NCBI GenBank assembly: GCA_964524835.1
Contig: CAZGEG010000010.1
Span: 62,001 to 126,000 of the forward strand
Source: JACRCG01 sp964524835
GTDB taxonomy: Bacteria > Desulfobacterota > Desulfuromonadia > Geobacterales > Pseudopelobacteraceae
DNA: 64,000 nucleotides
Reading direction: 5' to 3'
Part shown: piece after piece, positions 41,814 to 52,124 of the stretch
Layout: every line of letters begins with the position of its first letter
Numbering within the stretch: the stretch's first letter is position 1
The notes under the pieces: generated by a model
The model's database searches: none
What the model was told of the DNA's origin: nothing
What the model saw: the letters and a program-made list of their open reading frames with translations, nothing else
Made by a program: the position numbers and the translations under genes

Positions 41814-43322
41814 ATGGAAATCAGAGCCGAAGAGATCAGCGAGATCATCAAAAAACAGATCAAAGAGTATGGCAAAGAAGTTGAGGTGTCCGAGACCGGC
41901 ACAATCATCTCCATCGGCGACGGTATTGCCCGTATTCACGGCCTGGCTGGAGCCATGGCCGGTGAGTTGCTGGAGTTTCCCGGCGGCGTTACCGGTATGG
42001 TTCTCAACCTGGAAGAAGATAACGTCGGCGCCGCCATTCTCGGGGAATTTTCCGAGATCAAGGAAGGCGACACCGTTAAGCGCACCGGCCGTATTACCGA
42101 GGTTCCGGTAGGCGATGCATTGATCGGCCGCGTTGTCAACGCAATCGGGCAGCCTATCGACGGTAAAGGCGCGATCAATACCAGCAGCTTCAGCAAGGTC
42201 GAGATCAAGGCCCCCGGCATTGTTGACCGTAAATCGGTTCACCAGCCGATGGCAACCGGCCTCAAGGCGATTGATTCGATGGTTCCGATCGGGCGCGGCC
42301 AGCGCGAACTGATCATCGGCGACCGCCAGACCGGCAAGACCGCCGTTGCGATCGATACGATCATCAACCAGAAGGGGGGCGACGTGGTCTGTATCTATGT
42401 CGCCATCGGCCAGAAGCGTTCGACGGTTGCCCAGGTTGTTTCCAAGTTGACCGAGCACGGCGCGATGGATTACACCATCGTTGTTGCTGCAACCGCTTCC
42501 GAGTCAGCACCGCTGCAGTTCATCGCCCCTTATACCGGCGTTACCATGGGCGAATTCTTCCGCGACAGCGGCAAGCATGCCCTGATTATCTATGACGACC
42601 TTTCCAAGCAGGCCGTTGCCTATCGTCAGCTTTCCCTGTTGCTCCGCCGCCCGCCGGGACGTGAAGCCTATCCGGGCGACGTTTTCTATCTCCACAGCCG
42701 CCTGCTGGAGCGTGCCTGCAAGTTGTCCGATGCCCGCGGCGCCGGGTCGCTGACTGCTCTGCCCATCATCGAGACCCAGGCCGGCGACGTTTCCGCCTAC
42801 ATTCCGACCAACGTCATCTCCATTACCGACGGCCAGATTTATCTGGAGTCCGACCTGTTCTTCTCCGGCGTACGTCCGGCAATCAACGTCGGCCTCTCGG
42901 TCTCCCGCGTCGGCGGTTCAGCCCAGACCAAATCAATGAAGCAGGTTGCCGGCACGCTGCGTCTTGACCTGGCGCAGTACCGTGAGATGGCGGCGTTTGC
43001 CCAGTTCGGTTCCGACCTGGACAAGGCAACCCAGATGCAGCTTGAGCGCGGTGTACGTCTGGTTGAAATTCTCAAGCAGCCGCAATATCGTCCGATACCG
43101 AACGAAAAGCAGGTTCTGATTATCTTTTCCGCCAACAACGGCTTCCTGGATGATTTACCGGTTTCCGCTCTGAAAAAGTTCGAGACGGAGATGTATTCAT
43201 TCTTCGATAATCGTCATGCCGAACTGGTTACGGAACTTCGTGACAAAAAGGCGATTGACGACGATATGAAAGGCAGAATCATTGCCGCGATGGGACAGTT
43301 CAAGAAGGAATTTACCGCGTAA
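41814..43322 (+). CDS. atpA: ATP synthase F1 subunit alpha
   Basis: A 502-aa non-catalytic alpha subunit of the F1 hexamer. P-loop GDRQTGKTAVAID, the PGREAYPGDVFYLHSRLLERA motif, and SVSRVGGSAQTKSMKQVAGTLRLDLAQYRE near residue 365 are all present; length is standard. Its start follows atpH after eight bases. Confidence 0.98.
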   Translation: MEIRAEEISEIIKKQIKEYGKEVEVSETGTIISIGDGIARIHGLAGAMAGELLEFPGGVTGMVLNLEEDNVGAAILGEFSEIKEGDTVKRTGRITEVPVGDALIGRVVNAIGQPIDGKGAINTSSFSKVEIKAPGIVDRKSVHQPMATGLKAIDSMVPIGRGQRELIIGDRQTGKTAVAIDTIINQKGGDVVCIYVAIGQKRSTVAQVVSKLTEHGAMDYTIVVAATASESAPLQFIAPYTGVTMGEFFRDSGKHALIIYDDLSKQAVAYRQLSLLLRRPPGREAYPGDVFYLHSRLLERACKLSDARGAGSLTALPIIETQAGDVSAYIPTNVISITDGQIYLESDLFFSGVRPAINVGLSVSRVGGSAQTKSMKQVAGTLRLDLAQYREMAAFAQFGSDLDKATQMQLERGVRLVEILKQPQYRPIPNEKQVLIIFSANNGFLDDLPVSALKKFETEMYSFFDNRHAELVTELRDKKAIDDDMKGRIIAAMGQFKKEFTA

Positions 43323-43340
43323 ACAAGGACGGTTTGAGAT

Positions 43341-44207
43341 ATGGCAAGCCTTAAAAGCATTAAAAAACGGATCGTATCCGTAAAAAATACTCGCCAGATC
43401 ACCAAAGCCATGAAAATGGTTTCGGCCGCCAAGTTGCGCCGTGCCCAGGAAAACGTTGTAGCTGCCCGCCCCTATGCAAAAAAGCTGGGTGAAGTGCTGC
43501 AAAGCCTGGCGGCCAACCTTGAGGGTGATCTTCACCCGCTCCTAGAAAAGCGTGAAGCCAAGAAACTACTGCTGATAGTCTTGACATCGGACAGGGGTTT
43601 GTGCGGCGGTTTCAATACCAACCTCTGCAAGGCCGCTGACCGCTATATCAAGGACAAATCGTCTTCCTACGAGCAGATCAGCGTCATGACGGTCGGCCGT
43701 AAAGGGTACGAGTTTCTCAAGAGCCGCTATACTGTGTACAAGAACTTTTCCAATGTTCTGGCAAAACCAAATTATCAGACCGCCGTCATGCTGGCACAGG
43801 AAGTTGTCGATGGGTTTGTGGCGGGTGAGTATGATCAGGTCGAGCTGCTTTTCAACTCGTTCCGCACCGTCATGACCCAGGACATAACCTTCCAGCAGAT
43901 GCTGCCGGTCGAGCCTGAAGAAAAAGGCGTCTCTGATGAAACTCCTGTCGAGTTCATCTATGAACCGTCTGTCGGTGAACTGCTGGCGGAGATCCTGCCT
44001 AAAAACATTGAAGTGCAGATATTCAAGGCCATGCTGGAAACGGTGGCGGGCGAACACGGCGCGCGTATGACGGCGATGGACAGTGCATCAAAGAACGCGA
44101 ACGAAATGATCGGCAAGCTGACCCTGCAGTACAACCGGGCGCGTCAGGCCGCCATTACCACGGAGTTGATGGAAATCATCTCCGGCTCTGAATCGATTAA
44201 AGGATAA
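43341..44207 (+). CDS. atpG: ATP synthase F1 subunit gamma
   Basis: A 288-aa gamma subunit, the rotating central shaft. Both coiled-coil ends are recognisable: MASLKSIKKRIVSVKNTRQITKAMKMV-type N-terminus and the C-terminal MDSASKNANEMIGKLTLQYN and RARQAAITTELMEIISG. SDRGLCGGFNTN is the conserved core. Confidence 0.97.
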   Translation: MASLKSIKKRIVSVKNTRQITKAMKMVSAAKLRRAQENVVAARPYAKKLGEVLQSLAANLEGDLHPLLEKREAKKLLLIVLTSDRGLCGGFNTNLCKAADRYIKDKSSSYEQISVMTVGRKGYEFLKSRYTVYKNFSNVLAKPNYQTAVMLAQEVVDGFVAGEYDQVELLFNSFRTVMTQDITFQQMLPVEPEEKGVSDETPVEFIYEPSVGELLAEILPKNIEVQIFKAMLETVAGEHGARMTAMDSASKNANEMIGKLTLQYNRARQAAITTELMEIISGSESIKG

Positions 44208-44261
44208 TTCAACATACGTAACACTATATGAGGCCGCACGGCCGCAGGAGGACACCGTTCC

Positions 44262-45677
<1,416 letters not shown>

Positions 45678-45684
45678 TTTATCG

Positions 45685-45738
45685 TGTAGGGGCGCATTGC
45701 ATGCGCCCAAACCAGGGCGGACGCCGTCCGCCCCTACA
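45685..45738. repeat. nested palindromic repeat between atpD and atpC
   Basis: An outer 10-bp stem (TGTAGGGGCG at 45685-45694 with CGCCCCTACA at 45729-45738) encloses GC-rich hairpins around GGCGCAT/ATGCGCC and GGGCGGAC/GTCCGCCC. Elements with TAGGGGCG ... CGCCCCTA ends are widespread intergenic repeats in many bacteria. Here it sits inside an operon, 12 bases before the atpC start, in the transcribed RNA. Confidence 0.8.
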
Positions 45739-45749
45739 AGGAATATAAT

Positions 45750-46166
45750 ATGGCTGAAAAGATGATGCTTGAAATAGTCACTCCCTACAAAAAAGTCGTA
45801 GAGACCGAGGTTGAGGAAGTAACCGCAACCGGCAAACTCGGTGAGTTCGGCATTTTGCCCGGCCATGCACCTTTCCTGACCTCGCTCAAGATCGGCGAAC
45901 TTGTCTACAAGAACAACGGTGTTGCAGAGCATATGTCGCTCAACTGGGGCTATTTCGAAGTACGTGACGACAAGATTATCGTACTGGTGGAAACAGCCGA
46001 GACCGCTTCGGAAATCGATGTTGAGCGGGCCAAAGCCGCCCTCGGCCGCGCCGAGGAAGCTCTGAAAAAACTGACCTCCGAAGACAAACAGCACAAAATA
46101 TATGAAGCTGCCCTTGAGCGCGCGGTTATTCGCATGCAGGTAGCAGGTAAAGCCGTCCGTAAATAA
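45750..46166 (+). CDS. atpC: ATP synthase F1 subunit epsilon
   Basis: A 138-aa epsilon subunit with the N-terminal beta-sandwich (LEIVTPYKKVVETEVEEV, GEFGILPGHAPFLTSLKIG) and C-terminal helical hairpin (RAKAALGRAEEALKKL). An intrinsic terminator follows 30 bases after the stop codon, ending the atpX-F-H-A-G-D-C cluster. Confidence 0.96.
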   Translation: MAEKMMLEIVTPYKKVVETEVEEVTATGKLGEFGILPGHAPFLTSLKIGELVYKNNGVAEHMSLNWGYFEVRDDKIIVLVETAETASEIDVERAKAALGRAEEALKKLTSEDKQHKIYEAALERAVIRMQVAGKAVRK

Positions 46167-46195
46167 TGGCATCACCTAATAACCGGTTACATTGA

Positions 46196-46222
46196 AGAGC
46201 GGCAGCGATGCCGCTCTTTTTG
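46196..46222 (+). terminator. intrinsic terminator of the atp cluster
   Basis: AGAGCGGCA-gcga-TGCCGCTCT followed by five T. Confidence 0.93.
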
Positions 46223-46291
46223 TTTGTATGGAAATTATTCCGCAGTTTTGCTACAAACGGCACGTAGTAATTCCCCTACAAGGAGAAAGGT

Positions 46292-46816
46292 ATGACTCAG
46301 GCGGACGAACTGAAACGGTATCGCTGTTACGAGATCTTTTCCCAATCCAGCGGCGTCGAAATCCGCGCGGCGATAAGGACGAGTGAAGAGCCTGGAGGGG
46401 GGATCGAGCGGAGCGGCAGGATTCACCTCCGTTTTTTCAAGCTGACACCGAAAACGAAGCCGGACGACGTCACACAGATCCGTTTCATCTGCGAACCTGA
46501 CGAGGCTTTCGGGTTGTCGCAGCTGATACCTCAGGTTGCGGTTTCTTCCGTGCCTTGCAAGGAAAAGCTGAGTCCGCACAAATTCATGGCAGCGGGGCAG
46601 GGAGAGGAAACGGTGACGACGCTCTCCGTAGAAAAATGGGAGCGCGGCGGCAAGAGCGGCTACGCACTGACGGTGGGACGGGGCAAGGATTTCATCAGCG
46701 TGCCGCTGCCGCTGCCCAAACTCCTCTTCGCCGGCGAGTTTCTGCGAGTCCTTTCGACAGAGCAGTGCTGGGTTGAGCGGGTAGAGAAGAAATCTTCATC
46801 GACGCTGTCCGGCTGA
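46292..46816 (+). CDS. hypothetical protein
   Basis: A 174-aa soluble protein, no signal peptide or membrane segment. It contains beta-strand-rich parts (IHLRFFKLTPKTKPDDVTQI, VTTLSVEKWERGGKSGYALT) and a mixed charge composition. ATG has AAGGAGAAAGGT ahead. I recognise no family. It ends two bases before the radical SAM gene, so the two are cotranscribed and may act together. Confidence 0.7.
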   Translation: MTQADELKRYRCYEIFSQSSGVEIRAAIRTSEEPGGGIERSGRIHLRFFKLTPKTKPDDVTQIRFICEPDEAFGLSQLIPQVAVSSVPCKEKLSPHKFMAAGQGEETVTTLSVEKWERGGKSGYALTVGRGKDFISVPLPLPKLLFAGEFLRVLSTEQCWVERVEKKSSSTLSG

Positions 46817-46818
46817 AG

Positions 46819-47751
46819 ATGAATCAGTCCAAACGCTACAACACGTTCTCTGAAGAGCTCAAACGGATCTTCGGCTGCAAGGTCCAGCGCATCTCGGTAG
46901 ATGCGGGGTTCAGCTGTCCTAACCGTGATGGTTCTCTGGACAGTGACGGCTGCATATTTTGCGGCGGGAACGGTTCCGGTTCGTACGGCATCAGTCGCGA
47001 GCTCTCGATCTCAGGTCAACTCGAAGACGGCAAGGAAGTCATGCGTCGCAAGTACCGTGCCTGCAGGTTCATCGCCTATTTCCAGGCGTATTCCAATACC
47101 TATGCACCGGTCGACCGTTTGCGTGAGCTGTTCTCCGAAGCGCTCTCCGTCTCCGACGTGACCGGTTTGATTATCGCCACCCGCCCCGATTGCCTCCCGG
47201 ATGACGTCCTTGATTGTCTCCGGGAACTTTCACAGCAAACCTATCTCTGGCTGGAACTGGGAATGCAGTCCATGCACGGGAAAAGCCTGGAATTGATTAA
47301 TCGGCGCCATGACCACAGCTGCACTGCAGACGCTGTCCGGAGAGCCAAATCACGGGGCTTGCGCGTTTGTGTTCACATCATTCTCGGAGTGCCGGGCGAA
47401 ACGCGAGATGAGATGCTGGCCATGGCGGATGAGCTGAACCGACTCGGCGTGGATGGCGTCAAACTTCACCTGTTGCATGTCATGAAGAGTACGGTTCTGG
47501 CCGAGATGTACGGCCGCGGCGAGGTGAAGGTGCTGGAGCGGGACGAGTATGCGGGGCTAGTGTGTGATTTCCTGGAGCTTCTTGATCCGCGTATTCTGAT
47601 TCATCGCCTGACCGGTGATGGTGGGCATGATAACCTGATAGCGCCGCTCTGGTCGCTGAAAAAATTCGAGATTCTAAACCTGATCGATGCCGAGATGGAG
47701 CGGCGCGGTACGCGGCAGGGGCGTTTCTTTCTTACATCTCCACCCGGGTAA
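46819..47751 (+). CDS. radical SAM protein, TIGR01212/YhcC type
   Basis: A 310-aa radical SAM protein of the YhcC-like family. The cluster-binding cysteines lie in FSCPNRDGSLDSDGCIFC (CX..CX2C pattern of this family, residues about 31-49). Further motifs: FQAYSNTYAPVDRLRELF, IATRPDCLPDDVL, LELGMQSMHGKSLELINR, and HIILGVPGETRDEM. The family's substrate is not well established. The 3' end overlaps the convergent kup gene by 20 bases. Confidence 0.88.
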   Translation: MNQSKRYNTFSEELKRIFGCKVQRISVDAGFSCPNRDGSLDSDGCIFCGGNGSGSYGISRELSISGQLEDGKEVMRRKYRACRFIAYFQAYSNTYAPVDRLRELFSEALSVSDVTGLIIATRPDCLPDDVLDCLRELSQQTYLWLELGMQSMHGKSLELINRRHDHSCTADAVRRAKSRGLRVCVHIILGVPGETRDEMLAMADELNRLGVDGVKLHLLHVMKSTVLAEMYGRGEVKVLERDEYAGLVCDFLELLDPRILIHRLTGDGGHDNLIAPLWSLKKFEILNLIDAEMERRGTRQGRFFLTSPPG

Positions 47752-49552
47752 CGACCCCCTGCAGCTTGGCGGCTGGCAGCTTGTTGAACTGCACGAAGTT
47801 GGGGGTCAGTTTCTTGATTAATGAAAAAACCTTCCAGACCGGATTACGTGTTTCTATGTCTTCAATGCCGTAGAATATAACTTTCTCTTTGATGCCGTTG
47901 GTCGCAAGCAGCCTTTCGATGTCAAGCACCTCCATGTAGCCGGCATTGACCTCGAAAAACTCCAGCCCGGAGCCGACATCCCTTTTATGATGGCAGACCA
48001 CGTCGAACGGCTCGTCGGTACGGACGATGGAGATGAAAATATTCCGCTCGTAGATGATGTTTGAACGGATCACGCAGTGCACGATGTACGGGGGGATCAC
48101 ATCCAGCCCTTTGAGAAAGAAGAGCGCCGTGCCGGGGATGTTTTTCCCCTTGTCGTAGATCTGCTCGTAGGAGAGCATGAAGATGTCCATCTCCAGCGGA
48201 CGCAGGGCCCGATAGAGCGCCCGCTGCCCGTTGGTCCAGAGCAAAATGGTTGCAAACGGGATCGAAGCCAGAATGAGAGACCAGTACGCGCCGTGGGGAA
48301 ACTTGGAGAAGGTCGAAGTGAAGTAGACGATATCGATCAGGGCGATGACGACTACGACCGGCACCTTCCACTTTTTGGTTGTTTTGGAGAAGACCATGAT
48401 CATCATGAGGGCGGTAATGGTCATGGAACCGGTCACAGCCATGCCGTAGGCTGCCGCCAGATTGCCGGATTTCTGGAAGAAGAACATGACGAAAATTACC
48501 GCCACCATCAAGGTCCAGTTGACCGCGCCGATATAGATCTGCGACTGGATCTGGCTGGAGGTGTAATCGACCTTGAACAGCGGCATCAGGCGGGTGGTTA
48601 TCCCCTGGTATACGATGGAGAATACGCCGCTGATGATGGACTGGGAAGCGATAATGGTGGCCATGATCGTCAGCAGAAGGAAGGGGATGTAGAGCATGGG
48701 GGACTGGCTCTGGAGCATGGCGAAGAGGATGTTCTTGGCCTCGGGGTTACGGAGGATGAAGGCCCCCTGGCCGAGGTAGTTGAGGTAGAGCGCTGCGAAG
48801 ACAAAATACCAGGCCCTGATGATCGGTTTCTTGCCCAGATGCCCCATATCGGCATAGAGCGCTTCGCCGCCGGTGGAACAGAGGATTACCTCGGAGAGCA
48901 CGATGTAGCCGGCAAAGCCGTTCTGGCGGAAAAACTCCACCGCGTGCCACGGGTTGACCGCAGAGACGATGCCGGGTGTGCCGGAAATGGAGACCAGACC
49001 CGAGATCAGCAGGGCGCCGAAATAAACTACCATGACCGGCCCGAAGATGCCTGCCATCCTGTCGGTTCCGCGAGACTGGAAGAAGAACAGGGTAAACGCG
49101 ATCAGAGCGGCGATCAGAACCAGAACCGACTGTTTGGTGCCGGCCAGCGAAGGGATCAGCAGCAACCCTTCCACCGCCGAGAGGATGGAAATGGCCGGGG
49201 TGATGACGCCGTCGCCCAGCAGCAGCGAAACACCCAGAAATGAGAGGAATCCGGCAAATGCGAGGATTCTGCCCTTCTTGAAGAGCTTGATGATGATTTC
49301 CCTGAGGACGATTTCCCCTCCCTGTCCCTTTCTCCCCAGGCTCATGGCCAGCCAGGCATACTCGGCCGTCACCAGTATGGTCATGGTCCAGAAGATCAGC
49401 GACAGGATTCCGTAGACATTGGCCACAGTCGGTTTGGTCATGGCGAAAACCACCGTCAGGGTATAGATCGGGCTGGTGCCGATATCGCCGAACACCAGGC
49501 CCAGGGCCTTGACGATACCGCCCCAGAATGAATCTTCGTTTTTGTGGATCAT
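47732..49552 (-). CDS. kup: KUP-family potassium uptake protein (distal copy)
   Basis: A 606-aa H+/K+ symporter with about twelve transmembrane helices and a cytoplasmic C-terminal domain. Diagnostic segments: ALGLVFGDIGTSPIYTL near the N-terminus, LGDGVITPAISILSAVEGL, GGEALYADMGHLG and the C-terminal FYGIEDIETRNPVWKVFS. It has no clear Shine-Dalgarno sequence and begins 36 bases after a terminator that follows the proximal copy. Its last codons overlap the convergent radical SAM gene. Very similar throughout to the copy at 49667-51487, indicating tandem duplication. Confidence 0.94.
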   Translation of the reverse strand: MIHKNEDSFWGGIVKALGLVFGDIGTSPIYTLTVVFAMTKPTVANVYGILSLIFWTMTILVTAEYAWLAMSLGRKGQGGEIVLREIIIKLFKKGRILAFAGFLSFLGVSLLLGDGVITPAISILSAVEGLLLIPSLAGTKQSVLVLIAALIAFTLFFFQSRGTDRMAGIFGPVMVVYFGALLISGLVSISGTPGIVSAVNPWHAVEFFRQNGFAGYIVLSEVILCSTGGEALYADMGHLGKKPIIRAWYFVFAALYLNYLGQGAFILRNPEAKNILFAMLQSQSPMLYIPFLLLTIMATIIASQSIISGVFSIVYQGITTRLMPLFKVDYTSSQIQSQIYIGAVNWTLMVAVIFVMFFFQKSGNLAAAYGMAVTGSMTITALMMIMVFSKTTKKWKVPVVVVIALIDIVYFTSTFSKFPHGAYWSLILASIPFATILLWTNGQRALYRALRPLEMDIFMLSYEQIYDKGKNIPGTALFFLKGLDVIPPYIVHCVIRSNIIYERNIFISIVRTDEPFDVVCHHKRDVGSGLEFFEVNAGYMEVLDIERLLATNGIKEKVIFYGIEDIETRNPVWKVFSLIKKLTPNFVQFNKLPAAKLQGVVTRVEM

Positions 49553-49588
49553 GAAACCCCGGGTCTGCTGCAGTAGCTAGGAGAATGT

Positions 49589-49615
49589 AAAAAAAGAGCG
49601 GCATTTCTGCCGCTC
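49589..49615 (-). terminator. intrinsic terminator between the two kup genes
   Basis: On the minus strand GAGCGGCA-gaaa-TGCCGCTC is followed by seven T, 36 bases before the distal kup start. There is no room for a promoter between it and that start, so the distal copy depends on read-through or on antitermination. Confidence 0.85.
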
Positions 49616-49666
49616 ACGCTTTATACACTATTCCGCTGGAATTTGTCACCATCGTTCATGCGAGAC

Positions 49667-51487
49667 CTACATCTCCACCCGTGTTACCACTCCCTGAAGT
49701 TTGGCGGCCGGCAGTTTGTTGAACTGTACGAAGTTGGGAGTCTGGCGCTTGATGGTGGAGAACAGCTTCCAGGCGATGTTGCTGGTTTCAATGTCCTCGA
49801 TCCCGTAGAATATAACCTTTTCCATAATGCCGTTTTTCTTGAGAATCTCTTCTATATCCAAGATCTCCATGTAGCCGACTCTGATTTCGATTGCGTCCAG
49901 ACCTTTCGCCAGACCGATTTGCAGATCGGCTTCCAGGCCGTACGGTTCGTCGGTGCGGACGATGGATATCAGTACGTTGCGTTCGTAGATGATGTTGCTG
50001 CGGATGATGCAGTGTACCAGGTAGGGGGGGATGACGCTCCACTCCTTGACGAAGAACAGGCCGGTGCCGGGGATGTTTTTCTCTTTGGCGTAAATCTGGC
50101 TGTAGGCCATTTCGAAGGTGTCGAAGTCAAGCGGTCTGAGTGCCCGGTAGAGGGCTCTCTGTCCCTTGGTCCAGACGATGATGGTGATGAACGGCACCGC
50201 TGCCAGAATAATAGACCAGTAGCCGCCATGGGGGAATTTACTCAGATTGGCGAGCAGAAAAGCGAGATCCGCCAGGGTTACCAGCAGCGCGATCGGTACC
50301 TTCCATTTCCTGGTCGTCCGGGCAAAGATCATCGTCATCATGACGCCGGTAATGGTCATGGTGCCGGTAACCGCCAGTCCGTAGGCAGCCGCCAGATTCT
50401 CGGACTTCTTGAAAACCAGCATGATCACGATTACAGCTGCCAGCAGAGCCCAGTTGATCGAACTGATATAGATCTGGGATTTCATGTGGGTGGAGGTGTA
50501 GTCAACCTTCAACAGCGGCAGAATGCGGGTGGTAATCCCCTGGTAGACTATGGAAAATACCCCGCTGATCAGAGCCTGCGACGCGATGATCGTCGCGATG
50601 ACCGTCAGTATCAGGAACGGGATGTAGAGGATGACCGCTTCATGGCGCACCATCCCGAACAGGATGTTTTTGGCATCGGGGTGGGTGATGATGTAGGCAC
50701 CCTGTCCCAGGTAGTTGATCACCAGCGCCGCGAAGACGAAGTACCAGGCGCGGACGATCGGCTTGCGCCCCAGGTGCCCCATGTCGGCATAAAGCGCCTC
50801 GCCGCCGGTGGCGCAGAGTATTACCTCGGAGAGAACGAAGAAGCCGGCCAGACCGTTTTCGTAGAGGAACCGCGCGGCATACCAGGGGCTCAGCGACTTG
50901 AGAACAACCGGGTGGTCGACCACCGAGAAGATACCGGAGAGGGTCAGGGCAATGAACCAGACCACCATGAGCGGGCCGAAAGCGCGGGCAACCTTGTCCG
51001 TCCCCTTGCTCTGGATGATGAAAAGCCCGATCGCGATGACAGCGGCGATCAGGATCAGGATGTTTTGCGGGGTGTGTTCCAGTCCCGGTATCAACTCAAT
51101 TCCCTCCACGGCAGAGAGGATGGAGATGGCCGGGGTGATGACGCCGTCGCCGATCAGCAGGCAGATGCCGACGTAGGATAGAAAGGTGACGAACGCCAAT
51201 GTCCGCCCCGGTTTGATCATCCTGACCAGGATTTCGCGCAGGACGATGGTGCCGCCTTCCCCCTTGCGCCCCAGGCTCATGGCCAGCCAGGCGTATTCGA
51301 CCATTACCAGAATCACCAGCGTCCAGACGATCAGGGAAATGATGCCGTAAATGCTTTCCTGGGAAGGCTTGGTGAGGGTGACGATGACGGTGAGCGTGTA
51401 GATCGGGCTGGTGCCGATGTCCCCGAACACCAGTCCCAGGGCCTTGATGATGCCGCCCCAGTAGGAATCTGTTTCCGTTTGCTTCAT
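49667..51487 (-). CDS. kup: KUP-family potassium uptake protein (proximal copy)
   Basis: A 606-aa potassium transporter with the same signature segments as its neighbour (GLVFGDIGTSPIYTLTV, IGDGVITPAISILSAVEGIE, GGEALYADMGHLG). ATG at 51487 has GGGAGG ahead; the reading frame extends upstream only through the riboswitch expression platform. It is controlled by a ydaO-type riboswitch and terminator directly upstream, so cyclic di-AMP should shut it off, matching the known role of that nucleotide in potassium homeostasis. Confidence 0.95.
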   Translation of the reverse strand: MKQTETDSYWGGIIKALGLVFGDIGTSPIYTLTVIVTLTKPSQESIYGIISLIVWTLVILVMVEYAWLAMSLGRKGEGGTIVLREILVRMIKPGRTLAFVTFLSYVGICLLIGDGVITPAISILSAVEGIELIPGLEHTPQNILILIAAVIAIGLFIIQSKGTDKVARAFGPLMVVWFIALTLSGIFSVVDHPVVLKSLSPWYAARFLYENGLAGFFVLSEVILCATGGEALYADMGHLGRKPIVRAWYFVFAALVINYLGQGAYIITHPDAKNILFGMVRHEAVILYIPFLILTVIATIIASQALISGVFSIVYQGITTRILPLLKVDYTSTHMKSQIYISSINWALLAAVIVIMLVFKKSENLAAAYGLAVTGTMTITGVMMTMIFARTTRKWKVPIALLVTLADLAFLLANLSKFPHGGYWSIILAAVPFITIIVWTKGQRALYRALRPLDFDTFEMAYSQIYAKEKNIPGTGLFFVKEWSVIPPYLVHCIIRSNIIYERNVLISIVRTDEPYGLEADLQIGLAKGLDAIEIRVGYMEILDIEEILKKNGIMEKVIFYGIEDIETSNIAWKLFSTIKRQTPNFVQFNKLPAAKLQGVVTRVEM

Positions 51488-51530
51488 ATAGTTATGCCTC
51501 CCGCACGGTGAGTGCAGGGCTGACAGCCGC

Positions 51531-51560
51531 AAAACGAAAACCGCCGGCATAAACCGGCGG
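51531..51560 (-). terminator. expression-platform terminator of the ydaO riboswitch
   Basis: Minus strand: CCGCCGG-tttatg-CCGGCGG followed by TTTTCGTTTT, lying 43 bases before the proximal kup start codon. Confidence 0.88.
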
Positions 51561-51575
51561 CCAATGTCCGCTGTC

Positions 51576-51703
51576 GCGCCCTTCCATCTGCCTACGAGGT
51601 TAGCTGACGGGCTCGGGATTGGAAGTTCCCTATCCGGCTTCTGTGCCGGAATGCGCCCCAGTTGACTGGTTCCCCCGCATCCGTTTTGAAACGGATCTCG
51701 GCT
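51576..51703 (-). ncRNA. ydaO-yuaA (cyclic di-AMP) riboswitch aptamer
   Basis: On the minus strand the RNA shows GGGGGAACCAG, CAACTGGGGCGCA, GGGAACTTCCAATCCCGA, the hallmark CCGTCAGCTAACCTCGTAGGC and closing GGAAG, in the order of the ydaO-yuaA class. This class is known to bind cyclic di-AMP and to switch off potassium uptake and osmolyte genes. A terminator follows, so ligand binding would stop transcription before kup. Confidence 0.93.
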
Positions 51704-51715
51704 GCTTGTCGGACA

Positions 51716-51743
51716 GTTATACTCCCCCTGAATCCGCTGTCAA
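51716..51743 (-). promoter_or_regulatory. sigma-70 promoter of the riboswitch-kup unit
   Basis: Minus strand: TTGACA (complement of 51738-51743), 16-base spacer, TATAAC (complement of 51716-51721), just ahead of the riboswitch. Confidence 0.75.
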
Positions 51744-51836
51744 GATATCTTGTGGGTGCTCGACACTTTGCTGTTTTACCCGGGATTCAAAACTGCTACA
51801 CTCCGCAGCGCTAAAACTATGAAGAATGGAAACTGT

Positions 51837-52103
51837 ATGGTCGAAAACGTAGTAGTACATAAAAATGAAGCCATGATCTGCCGCTATTTCAAAGTCGCCC
51901 ACCGCGACATGGTTTTTCTCAAGTTCATTCTGGAGGCGTACGAGGGGATGAATGTCATGAGCACCGTTGACAACAAGGCCGGCATCATACGCATCGCCAT
52001 CATGCCCGGCTTCGTTGACGACATGGACGGACTGCTGGCTGAACTTGGGCGGCAGGTGACCATGGAGCCGACCCGGTGGCATGATGAATCCTGTGCCTTC
52101 TGA
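51837..52103 (+). CDS. DUF4911-like small protein
   Basis: An 88-aa protein with alternating strands and helices: MICRYFKVAHRDMVFLKFIL, EAYEGMNVMSTVDNKAGIIR-type core, and FVDDMDGLLAELG. Pattern and length suggest the DUF4911 family, function unknown. ATG at 51837 is chosen; an in-frame ATG at 51819 would add six residues. It converges on the radical SAM gene, with 21 bases between the stop codons. Confidence 0.6.
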   Translation: MVENVVVHKNEAMICRYFKVAHRDMVFLKFILEAYEGMNVMSTVDNKAGIIRIAIMPGFVDDMDGLLAELGRQVTMEPTRWHDESCAF

Positions 52104-52124
52104 ACCGACGCGCCACGGCACCCG

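Noticed and set aside
49643..51181. 512-aa plus-strand frame opposite kup
   Set aside because: Highly charged low-complexity translation caused by reading hydrophobic codons in antisense.
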